From Impatiens glandulifera (Eukaryota; Streptophyta; Magnoliopsida; Ericales; Balsaminaceae), in assembly GCF_907164915.1 (NCBI RefSeq), contig NC_061863.1:10479882-10543881 (forward strand): 64,000 bases of DNA, in the 5' to 3' direction. The position numbers were made by a program, and so were the translations under genes. Below the pieces are notes generated by a model. That model was not told the origin of the DNA and ran no database searches. It saw only the letters and a list, made by a program, of their open reading frames with translations. Shown piece by piece: positions 1 through 10,922 of the stretch. The number at the start of each line of letters is the position of its first letter. Positions within the stretch are counted from its first letter, which is position 1.

Positions 1-2095
1 GGTCAGATTGTGGGTTGACCCGCCTTTAAATTTAAAACGGTTAAAAATAAAATTAAAAATGCTAGAGGTATGTTTCGAACTTGCAACCTAACAAAACAAG
101 TACAATTCTTTAACCAACTAGGCTACAAAAACTTTATATTTTAAATTCAACACAAAATTTGATAAACGCAAGACGTTTTAATATTAATATATGTTCAACT
201 TTTTAACTAACTAATCTATATATATATAATGATGCTTAATTTTTAAAATGTCTGGATTGCCGGGTCGAGAGCTGTGGTTAATTTGGATACTTGGGTCGGA
301 TTGTGGGTTGACCCGCCTTTAAATTTAAAACGGTTAAAAATAAAATTAAAAATGCTAGAGGTAATATTAATATAAGTTCAACTTTTTAACTAACTAATCT
401 ATATATATATAATGATGCTTAATTTTTAAAGTGTCCGGATTGCCAGGTCGAGAGCTGTGCTTAATTTGGATACTTGGGGTCGGATTGTGGATTGACCCGC
501 CTTTAAATTTAAAACGGTTAAAAATAAAATTAAAAATGCTAGAGGTATGTTTTGAACTTGCAACCTAATAAAACAAGTACAACTCTTTAACCAACTAGGC
601 TACAAAGACTTTATATTTTAAATTCAATACAAAATTTAATAAACGCAAGACGTTTTAATATTAGTATAAGTTCAACTTTTTAACTAACTAATCTATATAT
701 ATATAATGATGCTTAATTTTTAAAGTGTCCGGATTGCCGGGTCGAGAGCTGTGGTTAATTTGGATACTTGGGTCGGATTATGGGTTGACCCGACTTTAAA
801 TTTAAAACGGTTAAAAATAAAATTAAAAATGCTAGAGGTATGTTTCGAACTTGCAACCCAATAAAACAAGTACAACTCTTTAAACCAACTAAGCTACAAA
901 GACTTTATATTTTGAATTCAACACCAAATTTGATAAACGTGGGACGTTTTAATATTAATATAAGTTCAACTTTTTAACTAACTAATATATATATATAATG
1001 ATGCTTAATTTTTAAAGTGTCCGGATTGCCGGGTCGAGTATTTGGGTCGGATTGTGGGTTGACCCGCCTTTAATTTAAAACGGTTAAAAATAAAATTAAA
1101 AATGCTAGAGGTAATATTAATATAAGTTCAACTTTTTAACTAACTAATCTATATATATATAATGATGCTTAATTTTTAAAGTGTCCGGATTGCCGGGTCG
1201 AGAGCTGTGGTTAATTTGGATACTTGGGGTCGGATTGTGGATTGACCCGCCTTTAAATTTAAAACGGTTAAAAATAAAATAAAAAAATTCTAGAGGTATG
1301 TTTTGAACTTGCAACCTAATAAAACAAGTACAACTCTTTAACCAACTAGGCTACAAAGACTTTATATTTTAAATTCAACACAAAATTTGATAAACGCAGG
1401 ACGTTTTAATATTAGTATAAGTTCAACTTTTTAACTAACTAATCTATATATATATATATAATGATGCTTAATTTTTAAAGTGTCCGGATTGCCGGGTCGA
1501 GAGCTGTGGTTAATTTGGATACTTGGGTCGGATTATGGGTTGACCCGACTTTAAATTTAAAACGATTAAAAATAAAATTAAAAATGCTAGAGGTATGTTT
1601 CGAACTTGCAACCTAACAAAACAAGTACAACTCTTTAACCAACTAAGCTACAAAGACTTAATATTTTGAATTCAACACCAAATTTGATAAACGTGGAACG
1701 TTTTAATATTAATATAAGTTCAACTTTTTAACTAACTAATATATATATATAATGATGCTTAATTTTTAAAGTGTCCAGATTGCCGGGTCGAGTATTTGGG
1801 TCGGATTATGGGTTGACCCGCCTTTAAATTTAAAACGGTTAAAAATAAAATTAAAAATGCTGGAGGTATGTTTCGAACTTGAAACCTAACAAAACAAGTA
1901 CAACTCTTTAACCAACTAGGCTACAAAGACTTTATATTTTAAAATCAACACTAAATTTGATAAACGCGAGAAGTTTTAATATTAATATAAGTTCAATTTT
2001 TTAACTAACTAATATATATATATATAATGATGTTGAGTAAATGAATATTTGGGTCGGATTGTGGGTTGACCCACCCTAAACTTAAAACGGTTAAA
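1..2095. repeat. Higher-order tandem repeat (satellite-like), 9 units
   Basis: The landmark gggttgacccgcc and close variants recur near 10, 303, 490, 784, 1057, 1240, 1537, 1810 and 2065. Unit lengths are about 295, 183, 294, 272, 184, 297, 274 and 254 bp. The series short (~184), long (~295), medium (~273) occurs twice, giving a higher-order period of about 750 bp. The short units (296-478 and 1045-1228) share one ~110-bp internal deletion. The medium units (773-1044 and 1526-1799) share one ~22-bp deletion beside the gccgggtcgag block. Shared deletions show that a three-unit block was amplified as a whole. The same family recurs, more diverged, at 33145-34090. No gene is seen here. Confidence 0.9.
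61..131 (-). other. tRNA-like Pol III box pair inside the satellite unit (SINE head)
   Basis: On the minus strand the unit contains TAGCCTAGTTGG, a good A-box match (114-125). About 32 nt further on is AGTTCGAAACA, a B-box-like sequence (71-81). Spacing and order are those of a tRNA-derived SINE promoter. The same pair recurs in every long and medium unit, for example around 540-605, 835-900, 1290-1355, 1585-1655 and 1860-1925. It is absent from the two short units because of their shared deletion. I infer that a SINE was captured by, or gave rise to, the tandem repeat. Transcription cannot be judged from sequence. Confidence 0.6.
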
Positions 2096-2398
2096 AATAA
2101 AATTTAAAATGTTATCCATAATTTTTTTTCACGGTTTCTTATATTATTACTAATTCAAATGCACAGGCTAAATGCTAGTTCATATAATGTCTCATTGCAC
2201 CCATGATTATAATAATTTTTAATTAATTTGGAAACGGATTTGTATTTATAACCAGTTTTCGAATTAATTGGATATTTGAAAATGTTGATTAAAATAAAAA
2301 ATATCAAAAATAAATAAGGCAAATAGAATAGACTTCTATAACATTTTATATTTATATAGTGTTTATTTCTTTTGCAGGAAATAAATAAATAAATAAAA
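2096..2398. other. AT-rich spacer, no gene seen
   Basis: This is AT-rich sequence between the satellite array and the GC-richer island. Short open frames here show no family resemblance. I see no RNA gene and no repeat landmark. Confidence 0.5.
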
Positions 2399-2895
2399 TT
2401 CCACCATAGGTCGCCGGACAGTCGCATCAGAGGCGGATGGAAGAGTGGCATCGAGGTATACAGACTTGGTCAGGACCGAACCCAAGAACATGGATGAATG
2501 AGGCATCAACCCAGTGAATCAACCAAGTAAACGTGCGCACAGATGATTATTAATGCACGGAAGGAAGAAGATTTGTGAGGCCCGGTTTGCTCCAAGACAG
2601 TACTACACAAATGTAGGCTCGCGACCAAGTCATACGCTTCAACATTCCTCCGCAATATTTCTGAAGCTTGATGCACGAGCGACACGCAACCGAGCACTTC
2701 TCTTATGCGATCACGGCCTCCTGCGCAACCGATGGCCTTGCATACGACCGAGAGCTAGCATCCAACGGCCCGGTTTTCAATCAATAATGGTTTTGTATGC
2801 AGCCTGCCCGCCTAACAATTGGATACACCGTACACGGCCCGCATTCCATGTGACCCGATCTATTTGGTCCTTAGGAGCTATTTGTGTTTAATTAT
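2399..2895. other. GC-richer island, probable retroelement remnant
   Basis: This stretch is close to 50% GC, far above its surroundings, with sharp edges at about 2400 and 2890. An open frame runs 2553-2891 on the plus strand (112 codons), but the translation has no recognisable domain and looks compositionally random. The stretch is followed by a T/A-rich tail with repeated aaaaatcccaaaaat-type strings, a style common in plant LTR or leader sequence. No LTR pair, PBS or coding motif was found, so retroelement origin is only a guess. Confidence 0.35.
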
Positions 2896-3960
2896 ATTCT
2901 CATTTTTTAAATCTAATTTTATTTTCTAAAAATCCCAAAAATAAAAACACTTTCGAACATTTTTCTAAAAGAAATCTAAAACATATTTTATCTAAGGACT
3001 TGTTTCACTTAAATTCCAAGAGTGTCTTTCTTATTCTTATTCTCATTTTATGAGATTCGAGAGAAAAATAAAAACCGCAAATAATTCACAATCTTATATC
3101 ACTCGAGATTAAAAAAAGTTGTAAGTTAAAGGCCTTTCTACTATTAAATTTGTATCATTTTAAAAAATGTCAATTTTAGAAAAGTGTAAAGTAATTAATA
3201 TTGTTCTCCCTACATTTTGCTTCATTTCTTAAATTACTCTTCTAAATATATAGTGTCTGATTTTATTTTTTCATAATTATAAATAAGTCATAAATATATT
3301 TTTAATTATTTTAAAATTTAATTAATTAAATATATTTATAACAACCACATATTTTGTAACGTTTTCACTCGCCCTTTTTTAAATTTTTTTTCGTGCCCCC
3401 AACTCTTTTATCTTTTTCCTCCTCTCTTCTTCCTCTTTTCTTCTTCTTCTTTTTTTCTCATTCATCTTTCTCGATATTCATCTACTTTGGCTGATGTTTT
3501 CATCTTATTCTTCCGAAGAGGTACATCATTTTATTATTCTTCTTCAGAAAATGTACATATTGCATAAACAATTTTCATCTGGTGAAACTTCAGCTTTGTG
3601 TTTCAACTTGTATTGTTAAAACCCTATATCGTTATTCGTCTCTTCGGAAATGGTAAGCCTTCAAATCCTATTTGTCTTTTCCCATTCGAAACCATATTTT
3701 TATGTCAATAAAAAAACAAGCTCTTTTACTTTTTCAAGAGAATATATTTCTGAAACTTTAGACAATATTGAAAACTTTGAAATGTAAGTTATTTGTAGAC
3801 TTTTAGTTTTTTTAATTTGTATAGCTGTGAAAAACCAATATTTATATTTCTAACTTTTTAGTTTTGTAGTTGTAAGTTAGACAACGTCGAAAACAATGAA
3901 ATATAATTTTTTATTCAAAAAATATTTAACTTTTTTAGTCAATAATGTCATGTGGAGTGT
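2896..3960. other. AT-rich spacer with a pyrimidine-rich tract
   Basis: No gene is recognised. Positions about 3395-3475 are a strongly C/T-rich tract on the plus strand, of the kind seen in plant 5' leaders. It lies about 1.1 kb upstream of the decayed coding region that starts near 4500, so it may be that gene's leader. This is inference only. Confidence 0.3.
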
Positions 3961-3968
3961 CTTATAAA

Positions 3969-4417
3969 TAGGGGTGTTCAATATTTGGTCTAACTCGAAT
4001 ATCCGACCGAATATGAATAAACCAAATTTGAATAAACCGAATTCTAATTTCATTTTCGGTTTTCGAATCAAATTTCAAACCAATTCGAATTCAAATACGG
4101 TTTTCAAATTAGTGTTCGAGTTTGGGTTTCAACTCGAAAATCAAACTGAAAACCGAATTCATTTATAATTATTTATTTTTTCTAAACTTAGCTTAAGAAA
4201 AAGTTCAAAATAATCAAATTAGAATAAAATAAAAAATAAATAAAAGCATCAGTAGTTTAGTGGTATAATAGTACCCTGCCAAAGTACAGACCCGGGTTCA
4301 ATTTCTGGCTGGTGTAATTGAGTTTTAGTTATGCTAGTTCTCATTTATTCCAAAGAATAAAAAAATTCGAATAAACCGAACCGAATAACCCGAAAACCAA
4401 ACCGATGAACACCCCTA
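3969..4417. mobile_element. hAT-type MITE, 449 bp, with 8-bp target duplication
   Basis: The element starts TAGGGGTGTTCA and ends with the exact reverse complement TGAACACCCCTA. Flanks are cttataaa (3961-3968) and cttataag (4418-4425), a 7-of-8 match, the target-duplication length expected for hAT elements. The interior repeats cgaat/ccgaa-type strings on both arms, giving long imperfect inverted repeats. There is no transposase, so it is non-autonomous. A tRNA-Gly-like sequence sits inside at 4246-4316, which is unusual for such an element. Confidence 0.8.
4246..4316 (+). tRNA. tRNA-Gly(GCC)-like gene inside a MITE; possible pseudogene
   Basis: The 71-nt sequence folds as a cytosolic-type tRNA-Gly. 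The acceptor stem has seven pairs, two of them G-U. The anticodon is GCC at 4278-4280 within a 7-nt loop. The T stem pairs fully with two wobbles, around a TTCAATT loop. One mismatch lies at the base of the anticodon stem, where C faces A. The B box GGTTCAATTT departs from the consensus at its last base. A TTTT run about 7 nt downstream (4323-4326) could stop Pol III. It does not resemble the chloroplast glycine tRNAs. The changes argue for a decaying or variant copy, but function is not excluded. Confidence 0.7.
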
Positions 4418-5260
4418 CTTATAAGGCCATATACAACATTTTATTGTGTTCAAAAAAATATTTAGCTCTTATTTCAGTAAAAATGTCACGTGTAGCGCTT
4501 TATAAAGTCATGGCATAGGCTTTGATGGGCTTTTTGAACTTGGTATCTCAAAATGCCCTGTGAAATTCTCTCAATACATCGTGAGGTCATTCGACTGTAG
4601 AAGGATTGCGCTCATCTTAGAGAATAACGATGAAATTCAAAAAGATGAAGAGGATATTTAGTGCATACTTGACATTCCTAAAGGAGAGATCGAAATCACT
4701 AAATCGATTAGAAACATCTTAAAGGACACCGAATACAAACAAAAGTTGATGGAATGGAGGAGAAAATAAGGAATCCTCCAGAACAGTGGTGCTCTAAAAA
4801 CAAATGAAATGTCATCAAAGATTTTAGAGAATCTAAGTGTCAATAATTATAAGATAGACTTTGTAGTTTATGTTGTCAGCAGTTTTCCATAGACCTCAAA
4901 AGTTTGCAATCTAGGTATATAGTTAATCCAAAAACTGACACTCCAAAAAATCATACATTTATATACACTTCTGACTCAATTTTTGTACTATAAATTTAAA
5001 ATCCTAAAATCGTTAATGGATGCTTATAATATCCCAAAGTTGAACTAGTGTCAATTCACAATTAAAGGATTGGTTGATGCCTGCTCCAAGTAGTAGAGAA
5101 ATGAAAATAGTCCTTTCTATGGACCAAATACCTTTTTATTGGTAATTAATCTTTGTCAAATATCATTATGTTATTGAATATTAGTACATTTTCATTCCCA
5201 TGTTCTAACATATTGAATAAATATATTTTTATTTGTGCTACTTGGATAGGGTCGTGCAGT

Positions 5261-6000
5261 TAGGGATGACAACGGGTAACTTACCTGACGGGTAGTGAAG
5301 TACCTATCCCCGAACCCAATTTCAATTATATTATCTAACCCCGAACCTGAACCCGACGAGTATCTCAATTTATATCATATCCCCGATTCTTCGGGAACCC
5401 GATACCCGACGGGTACCCATTATCCGATTTAAAAACGTATAAGATTATAGATCGAGTTGGAAGAAAAATAAACATAATAATTTTAAAATTTGTAATATCA
5501 AAATATTAAAAAAATAAATCAAAACATTACTTACCTGTATACTAATTTTGTAAATCTTTAACAAGATTTTTATGTTATAGAGTGAAGAAATCTTTGAATG
5601 GAGCTTGAAAAAAAATTAAATATTGAATATGAAGATGATGAGTTAAAAAGTTGAAGGAAAAATTAAGGTAGAGAAATATTTTTTTGGAAATATAAAAAAT
5701 TTAAAGTTGGAGTGAAATGTGGATAAAAGCGATTTAAATGATGTATTATGATGACATTTGTAATGAATAGGCATTTAAAAAGTTTTAAAAACACATTTTA
5801 TTTTCATATTAATATAGTCGGGTATCGGGTATTAGTTATGGGTTTCAAACTTCAATCCTCATCCTCGACCCCGTACTCGACCAGGTATTTTCTCTCCCTC
5901 CTCATACCCAATCCCAACCCCAGACCCGATTTAAAATATCCGAACCCGACTATCGGGTACCCACGGGTATCAGGCATACGTGTACCCATTTCCATCCCTA
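5261..6000. mobile_element. hAT-like non-autonomous element, 740 bp
   Basis: The ends are TAGGGATGACAACGGGTA and the inverted TACCCATTTCCATCCCTA, an imperfect terminal inverted repeat. Flanking octamers are cgtgcagt (5253-5260) and catgtagt (6001-6008), a 6-of-8 match differing by two transitions, as expected for an old target duplication. Both arms are rich in alternating cccgac/gggta strings that can pair with each other. No transposase frame is present. It interrupts the decayed gene at 4500-7060. Confidence 0.7.
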
Positions 6001-6284
6001 CATGTAGTGCAAAGTCCAATGACCTTATGACTGGCGATTTCCAATTTTATCACGTTGAAATGACAATAAGGTGAAGGAGAGGCTCAGTTTGAAATGAGAG
6101 GAGTTTGAAATGAGAGGAGGATGATTTGGATTTGAAAGAGTTGTTGGACGCCTTTCACTTCCAAGAATCCAAAAACAAATGACAAATGATGAGCCTGAGG
6201 AGCCCACGTAGGTATTAACATCCTCCATGTTACATTTGCATTCATGGTTATTTTTGAATCTGCAAAGAAGATAGCCAAAGCCAC

Positions 6285-6932
6285 ATGAGAGTTGGCAGAT
6301 TTAGTAGTATAGCACACCAACAGAAAATGAATCCAGTTGTATTATTTGAATCCAAGATTCATGTCTTATTCAAGGCCATTATCAAAAATGAATATATGAG
6401 GGATGATCTTCTCAAATTCCTCACAAAGACACCCTTTGTAGAAGGAACAATCGTAGATGGTGGACAAGTCTCTTCACCCGCAGAGGTTGAACAAGTCCCT
6501 CCACTCGCAAAGAAGGTTGGAGTAGAAACAACACCCGTAGATGGTGGACAAGTCCCTCCACCTACAGTTGTACAAGTTCTTCCATCCGCAAAGGAGGTTG
6601 AACAAGTTCTTTCATCGGCAAAAGAGGTTGGAGTAGATACACCACCCGTAGATGGTGGACAGTTTGAACAAATTCATCCACCCGCTAAGGAGGTTGGAAT
6701 AAAAACACATGTATATAGCATTATCAGAGAGGAGAGTAAAGACAAACTCGAAAGAGGTAATATAAAACAACACCCTAAGAGGAAGATTCAAAATTTACAG
6801 GTGTCTCTTAACTCTCCATATTTGACAACACACTTCAAGAAGCATGTCATTTACTTTGAAAAAACTATTATAACTATAAAAGGCATAATACTTGTGGACT
6901 TAATATTTTCAAATGATGTGAAATTAAGGTAA
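6285..6932 (+). CDS. Hypothetical ORF with VDGGQV-type repeats (215 codons)
   Basis: I do not recognise this protein as a whole. Residues about 55-140 hold three imperfect repeats. Each begins with the motif VDGGQ and continues with proline/valine-rich strings such as AKEVGV. The N-terminal 50 residues are ordinary and slightly basic. The C-terminal part from about residue 145 is lysine-rich, then hydrophobic (EKTIITIKGIILVDLIF). It is probably an exon of the decayed gene around it, the repeats forming a linker of low complexity. A donor-like aaggtaac lies at its 3' end (6927-6934), so the stop in this frame may be intronic. Expression is unproven. Confidence 0.35.
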   Translation: MRVGRFSSIAHQQKMNPVVLFESKIHVLFKAIIKNEYMRDDLLKFLTKTPFVEGTIVDGGQVSSPAEVEQVPPLAKKVGVETTPVDGGQVPPPTVVQVLPSAKEVEQVLSSAKEVGVDTPPVDGGQFEQIHPPAKEVGIKTHVYSIIREESKDKLERGNIKQHPKRKIQNLQVSLNSPYLTTHFKKHVIYFEKTIITIKGIILVDLIFSNDVKLR

Positions 6933-7066
6933 CATCCTTTGAACTCTTCATATTCATTATAAGGTTTTCTTAACTCTTGAATAGCATGTATTTTGTTAAC
7001 TTTCTTTGTAGCGAAGTTTATTCGGGAGTGAGTTCGCCACACTGTTTATAGCAAATTTGTGTACCA

Positions 7067-7097
<31 letters not shown>

Positions 7098-7222
7098 TGA
7101 TACTTAATATAAAAAATCTAGGGTGACATTTAGGCTCTCACCACAGCTCATACACGCTTACCATATTTATTATCAAATACTCATGATAAATTAGTAGGAA
7201 TTAGACATAAATAAGAGAAAAA

Positions 7223-7950
7223 AATGTCAATTTAATAAATCCAACCTCTAACGTAACCGTTGCTGATTTTGAACTGGAGCTGATGGATTTCGAAGGAAAT
7301 TCCATTCCCTCTTTAGACCATGTGGTAACTCTCAATAGCAACATCTAAAGCTTATATAATAATATGAAAAGTTTACTAAAAGTATGAGAATAATATATTA
7401 GAAAACTAACTTGTATTTCGTTTGAGGGTTTATTTCTTGAATCATAGATTACTTTTATGCTATGATTTTGGACGGACGAGATACTATCCCACACTAGATG
7501 AGCGATCTCGATCCGCAGTCATTGAGTTACAACTTCAACGTTGACAATTTCAAGATGGAGCAGATGAATTTCAAGGTGATTTCACTCCCTCTTTCGACCC
7601 GTGGTAAGCTTTTTGTTCCTTCTTTATTTTGGAGAAAAATAGCATATAACTTACGAACCCTAAACTTTTGATCTATTACGGTTAAAGGGGATACAGTGCT
7701 AGCTAAAGGATGATCTCCTTGGCCTTTTTTGTTAAATCTAACCTCTGACATAACCGTTGCCGATTTTGAGCTAAAACTGATGGATTTCGAAGCCGGTTCC
7801 ACTCTCTCTTTAGACCATGTGGTAACTCTCAATAGCGACATTCAAAGCTTATATAATAATATAAAAAGTTTACTCAAAGTATGAGCATAATATATTAGAA
7901 AATTAGCATGTGTTTCATTTGAGGGTTTATTTCTTGAATCATAGTTTCTC
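7223..7950 (+). repeat. ~220-bp duplicated block (two close copies and one diverged)
   Basis: The segments at about 7223-7446 and 7729-7950 are close copies, sharing the stretches taaccgttgc, gatggatttcgaag and tttagaccatgtggtaactc. A more diverged third copy lies at about 7510-7615. The close copies are about 506 bp apart. Each contains a short open stretch reading roughly VTVADFELELMDFE, followed by a donor-like gtggtaact, so this may be a triplicated exon of an unidentified gene. A (TA)n run at about 7070-7097 precedes it. Confidence 0.55.
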
Positions 7951-9300
7951 ACTGTGGTTCAAAGTAGTTTCTTAGTTAGAAATTTTATAATTTATTTCCA
8001 CTTTCATATAACTTTAAATAAGTTTGTCATTATTCATGATCTATATTATGTGAAAATTTGATTTATAATCTAAAGTATCATGTAATGACAAAAGTTCTTC
8101 ATTTCATCTTTTGCAAATAATTAAAATAATTATTTATAGCTGCACTTTGTTTTGTAATAGTTAAACTCACAAATAGTCCGTTTATGATAAATAAGAAAAA
8201 AATAGTTAAGAATTTATTATTGTTGTGTAGTCTATGGTTGGTTTTCTTACCCTTCATTAGTGTAAGACATATCCGTGGATGTTGATTGTGAATAAAAAAA
8301 AGTAAATGAGTTATTAGATAATTTTATAAAAAAAAAAAAATTTAAAGAAGAATATCAACGATAACAATAATAATATTAGATAAAAAATTAAAATTTTATA
8401 TAATTTAATCCATGATTCAAATTTTAAAGATATTTGTTAAAACTACTAAACTTCTAACTAACCAATATTGTTAATTGATAGGATAGGTATACAAATAATA
8501 TTAGATTAAATTAAAATTTTATTTAATTTTATCCTATTAAAACTACTAAACTTCTAACTAACCAATGTTGCTAATTGATATGGTTGGTATATGTGCAACT
8601 TATCGTTTATATATTTAATCTTTTCTTTAAATATTTTTCAATTAAACAAAATAAATTTTAATCACACAATTATTTTTATAATTTTATACACTTGATTAAT
8701 TTAAATTTTATGTTAAATATTAAATTTGGACTAAACTTAATTTTTAAGTAATAAAATCAATTCAATAAATTTAAATAGTATTAATTTTATCTAAAATATA
8801 TATAAATAAATTATATCTTACCATATTTCTCATCAAATTCTCGTGGTATTAAATGATAAATTAATTGGGGAATTAGACATAAATAAGAGAAAAACGTTCA
8901 ATTTAAAAAATGATAAATTAATGGCTATTTCACATAGATATGAGAAAAATATAATAGTGTTTAATTCTATATACATATATATAATTATGCTTAATAATGC
9001 ATTTTTAAATTTTATATACTCCATGAATTTAAAAATATAAATACATATTAAATTTGGATTGAATTTAATTTTACAAATTAGATTAATTTAATTAATTATA
9101 TATTAGATATAAAAAAATATATTTACTTTAATCTTTAATTCAAATTTTTAAATAATTTTTTAAAAAAAACTATTTTTTATCTGCATATTTATTATTTATA
9201 TAATTAATTAAATTTTCTTTTATTTATTATATATTTTATCTATTATTAACTAACCATTATTAAATATTTATAGATGCATAAATTTTAAATTAAATTAAAT
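7951..9300. other. AT-rich spacer, no gene seen
   Basis: This is very AT-rich. Two short repeats of the string aaactactaaacttctaacta (about 8440 and 8538) show a small local duplication. Short complementary open frames at 8833-9040 are low-complexity and not believable as genes. Confidence 0.5.
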
Positions 9301-9302
9301 AA

Positions 9303-9375
9303 TCAAAAGTGGTATAATGGTTAAAGTGTTCATATTTTATATTTGAGACTAAAGTTCGAATCTCAATTGATGCAA
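9303..9375 (+). mobile_element. tRNA-derived SINE head
   Basis: GTGGTATAATGG (9309-9320) is A-box-like, and AGTTCGAATCTC (9353-9364) matches a B box in its core, separated by about 32 nt. The tRNA-like part is followed by AT-rich sequence without a clear tail. Similar heads occur at 34362-34418 (+), 41297-41352 (-) and in the tandem units at 44587, 45992 and 48298, so a dispersed family exists in this region. Confidence 0.6.
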
Positions 9376-9420
9376 ATTTATAAATATTAAAATGAAAGTA
9401 TGCATACTTGATGCGATGGA

Positions 9421-9590
9421 TTTATGTTTGTGAATTTTTTGTTGATGAGAAGGCCAAAAGTAAGGATAAGATGATATATGTGAGTCCTTACGTAAATGTG
9501 TGTGTGAATTTTTGGTTGATGGGGAAGGCCAAAAGTTAGGGTAAGATGGTATATTTGAGTCCCTACGTAAATGCGTGTGTGAATTTGCGG
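9421..9590. repeat. Two-copy tandem repeat, ~75 bp unit
   Basis: Two copies share a core: gtgaattttt(t/g)ttgatg, then gaaggccaaaagt, then a ...tacgtaaatg end. Copies begin near 9426 and 9507. The minus-strand open frame across them simply repeats the same amino-acid pattern and is not a convincing gene. Confidence 0.6.
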
Positions 9591-10330
9591 TGATCCGATG
9601 ACGGGAAATGGAGATCTATAATGATAGATCAATTAAAGAATGCTTAAAGTGAGGTCAGCATATTAGTAAGTCATAATTTATTTTGGTGAAATATTAGTTG
9701 TTTTTAAATGAAAATTTTAAATACATTTTATTTTGTGTTAGTCACGAGATTAATAATATGAGAGGTCAATTAGGAATGCCAAAAATAAAGGTAAGATCAG
9801 TACAAATTGCTTGAAGTAAAGCCTAATGAGAGATTAATTAAAGCATGCTTAAAGCAACGTCAAAATATTAATAAGTTAAAATTTTATTTTGGTAGAATAT
9901 TAATTATTTTTAAATTAAAAATTCAACTATATTTTTATTTAATCATTATTAGTATTATTTTTGAAAGATAAAATATAATAGTATATGTGAGTCAGAATTT
10001 GAGGAAGGAAAAAATTATGGTTCGAATTGAGAGAGTTATTGTTAGTCACAAGATTAATAATACGAGAAGTCTGAGAGATAATTAAATATTGTTTAAAACT
10101 TTAAAGTGAAATCACAAATAAGTCGAAATTTATTTTGATGGAACATATATTTTTTTTTAAATGTTCGAAGTGAAATAACGAATAATATGAGATTAATTAA
10201 GAAATGTTTGAAGTGAAATAACGAGTAATTTGAGATTAATTGAGAAGTGTTTGTAGTGAAATCACAAAATTAATAATTTTGAACTTATTTTGGGTAAAGT
10301 CAAATTAATATTAGTTTTTTTATTAATTTT
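9591..10330. repeat. Degenerate tandem repeat, ~200-250 bp period
   Basis: The strings agagattaattaa, gcttaaag or gtttgaagtgaaa, and ttattttggt recur in that order near 9620, 9835, 10085, 10185 and 10215. Copies are strongly diverged and of uneven length. No coding potential is evident. Confidence 0.45.
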
Positions 10331-10845
10331 TTCTAAAAATATAAATTTTAACTATTTTTTATTTAATATATTTATATATAAATATTATTTTATTTATATT
10401 TACCTGTGCATGGGAAGGCGATAAAAAAATCTGATTAATCTTTGAATTAAAATTTTAAAATACACTTCCATATAATATGAAACTCACCCAAGTATCCAAC
10501 TATATACATTTTCTTTTCTTAAATTAACTCATTCAATTTTAAATAAAATCTCAATTTTCTGACATGACTAACAATTTTAAGTAAATATTCAATATATATT
10601 GACACTTAAATTAATTCATTTTTTTTTTCTTTTTTTTTTTTTCTTTTGCATATTGTAAAAATATGAATTATTTTTAAGATAAATTATAATTAGAGACTTC
10701 AAGTAAAGAATATGTTAAAAATTAAAGTAACTTAGAATATGGTTTAAAGATAAACTTTTATTACAATTTTCATAATCTTAAAAATTTAAATAAAAATGTT
10801 TATTAAAAAAGGCGGATAATTTCTTTAGGAAGGTTTCTTAATCTT

Positions 10846-10922
10846 CCTCTACTATAAAAAGGACACATATAGTCCGATAATCTTATCAAACTCAAAATAT
10901 TTATACATACGGTTGTTTAGCA
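10846..10922 (+). promoter_or_regulatory. Core promoter and leader of the proline-rich gene
   Basis: TATAAAAA lies at 10853-10860, 70 bp before the start codon. The following block (ggacacatatagtccgat ... ttgtttagca) is nearly identical before all three paralogs (also 55293-55364 and, inverted, 39991-40060). Conservation continues upstream for roughly 300 bp at least in the 55-kb copy. This preservation suggests a shared regulatory unit that was duplicated with the genes. Confidence 0.7.

Larger units (their letters stand above)
4500..7060 (+). pseudogene. Decayed gene of the plant Ulp1-associated type, split by an insertion
   Basis: Translated pieces at about 4518-4770 give a GFDGLFELGISKCP-like stretch, then a segment ending in DIPKGEIEI. 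This order matches, from memory, the N-terminal region of plant proteins annotated with Ulp1-type protease domains, many of them carried by Mutator-like elements. A stop codon interrupts the frame near 4660. A further piece at about 5066-5145 (QLKDWLMPAPSSREMK) may be a later exon. The gene is then broken by the element at 5261-6000 and may resume in the open frame at 6285-6932. No intact catalytic domain was found. The family assignment is by resemblance only. Confidence 0.35.

Noticed and set aside
2155..2451. Minus-strand ORF of 98 codons rich in Tyr/Phe/Ile
   Set aside because: AT-rich composition, no domain, no neighbour context.
9387..9632. Minus-strand ORF with repeated IYHL..TFGL pattern
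   Set aside because: It is the translation of a two-copy tandem repeat, not a conserved protein.
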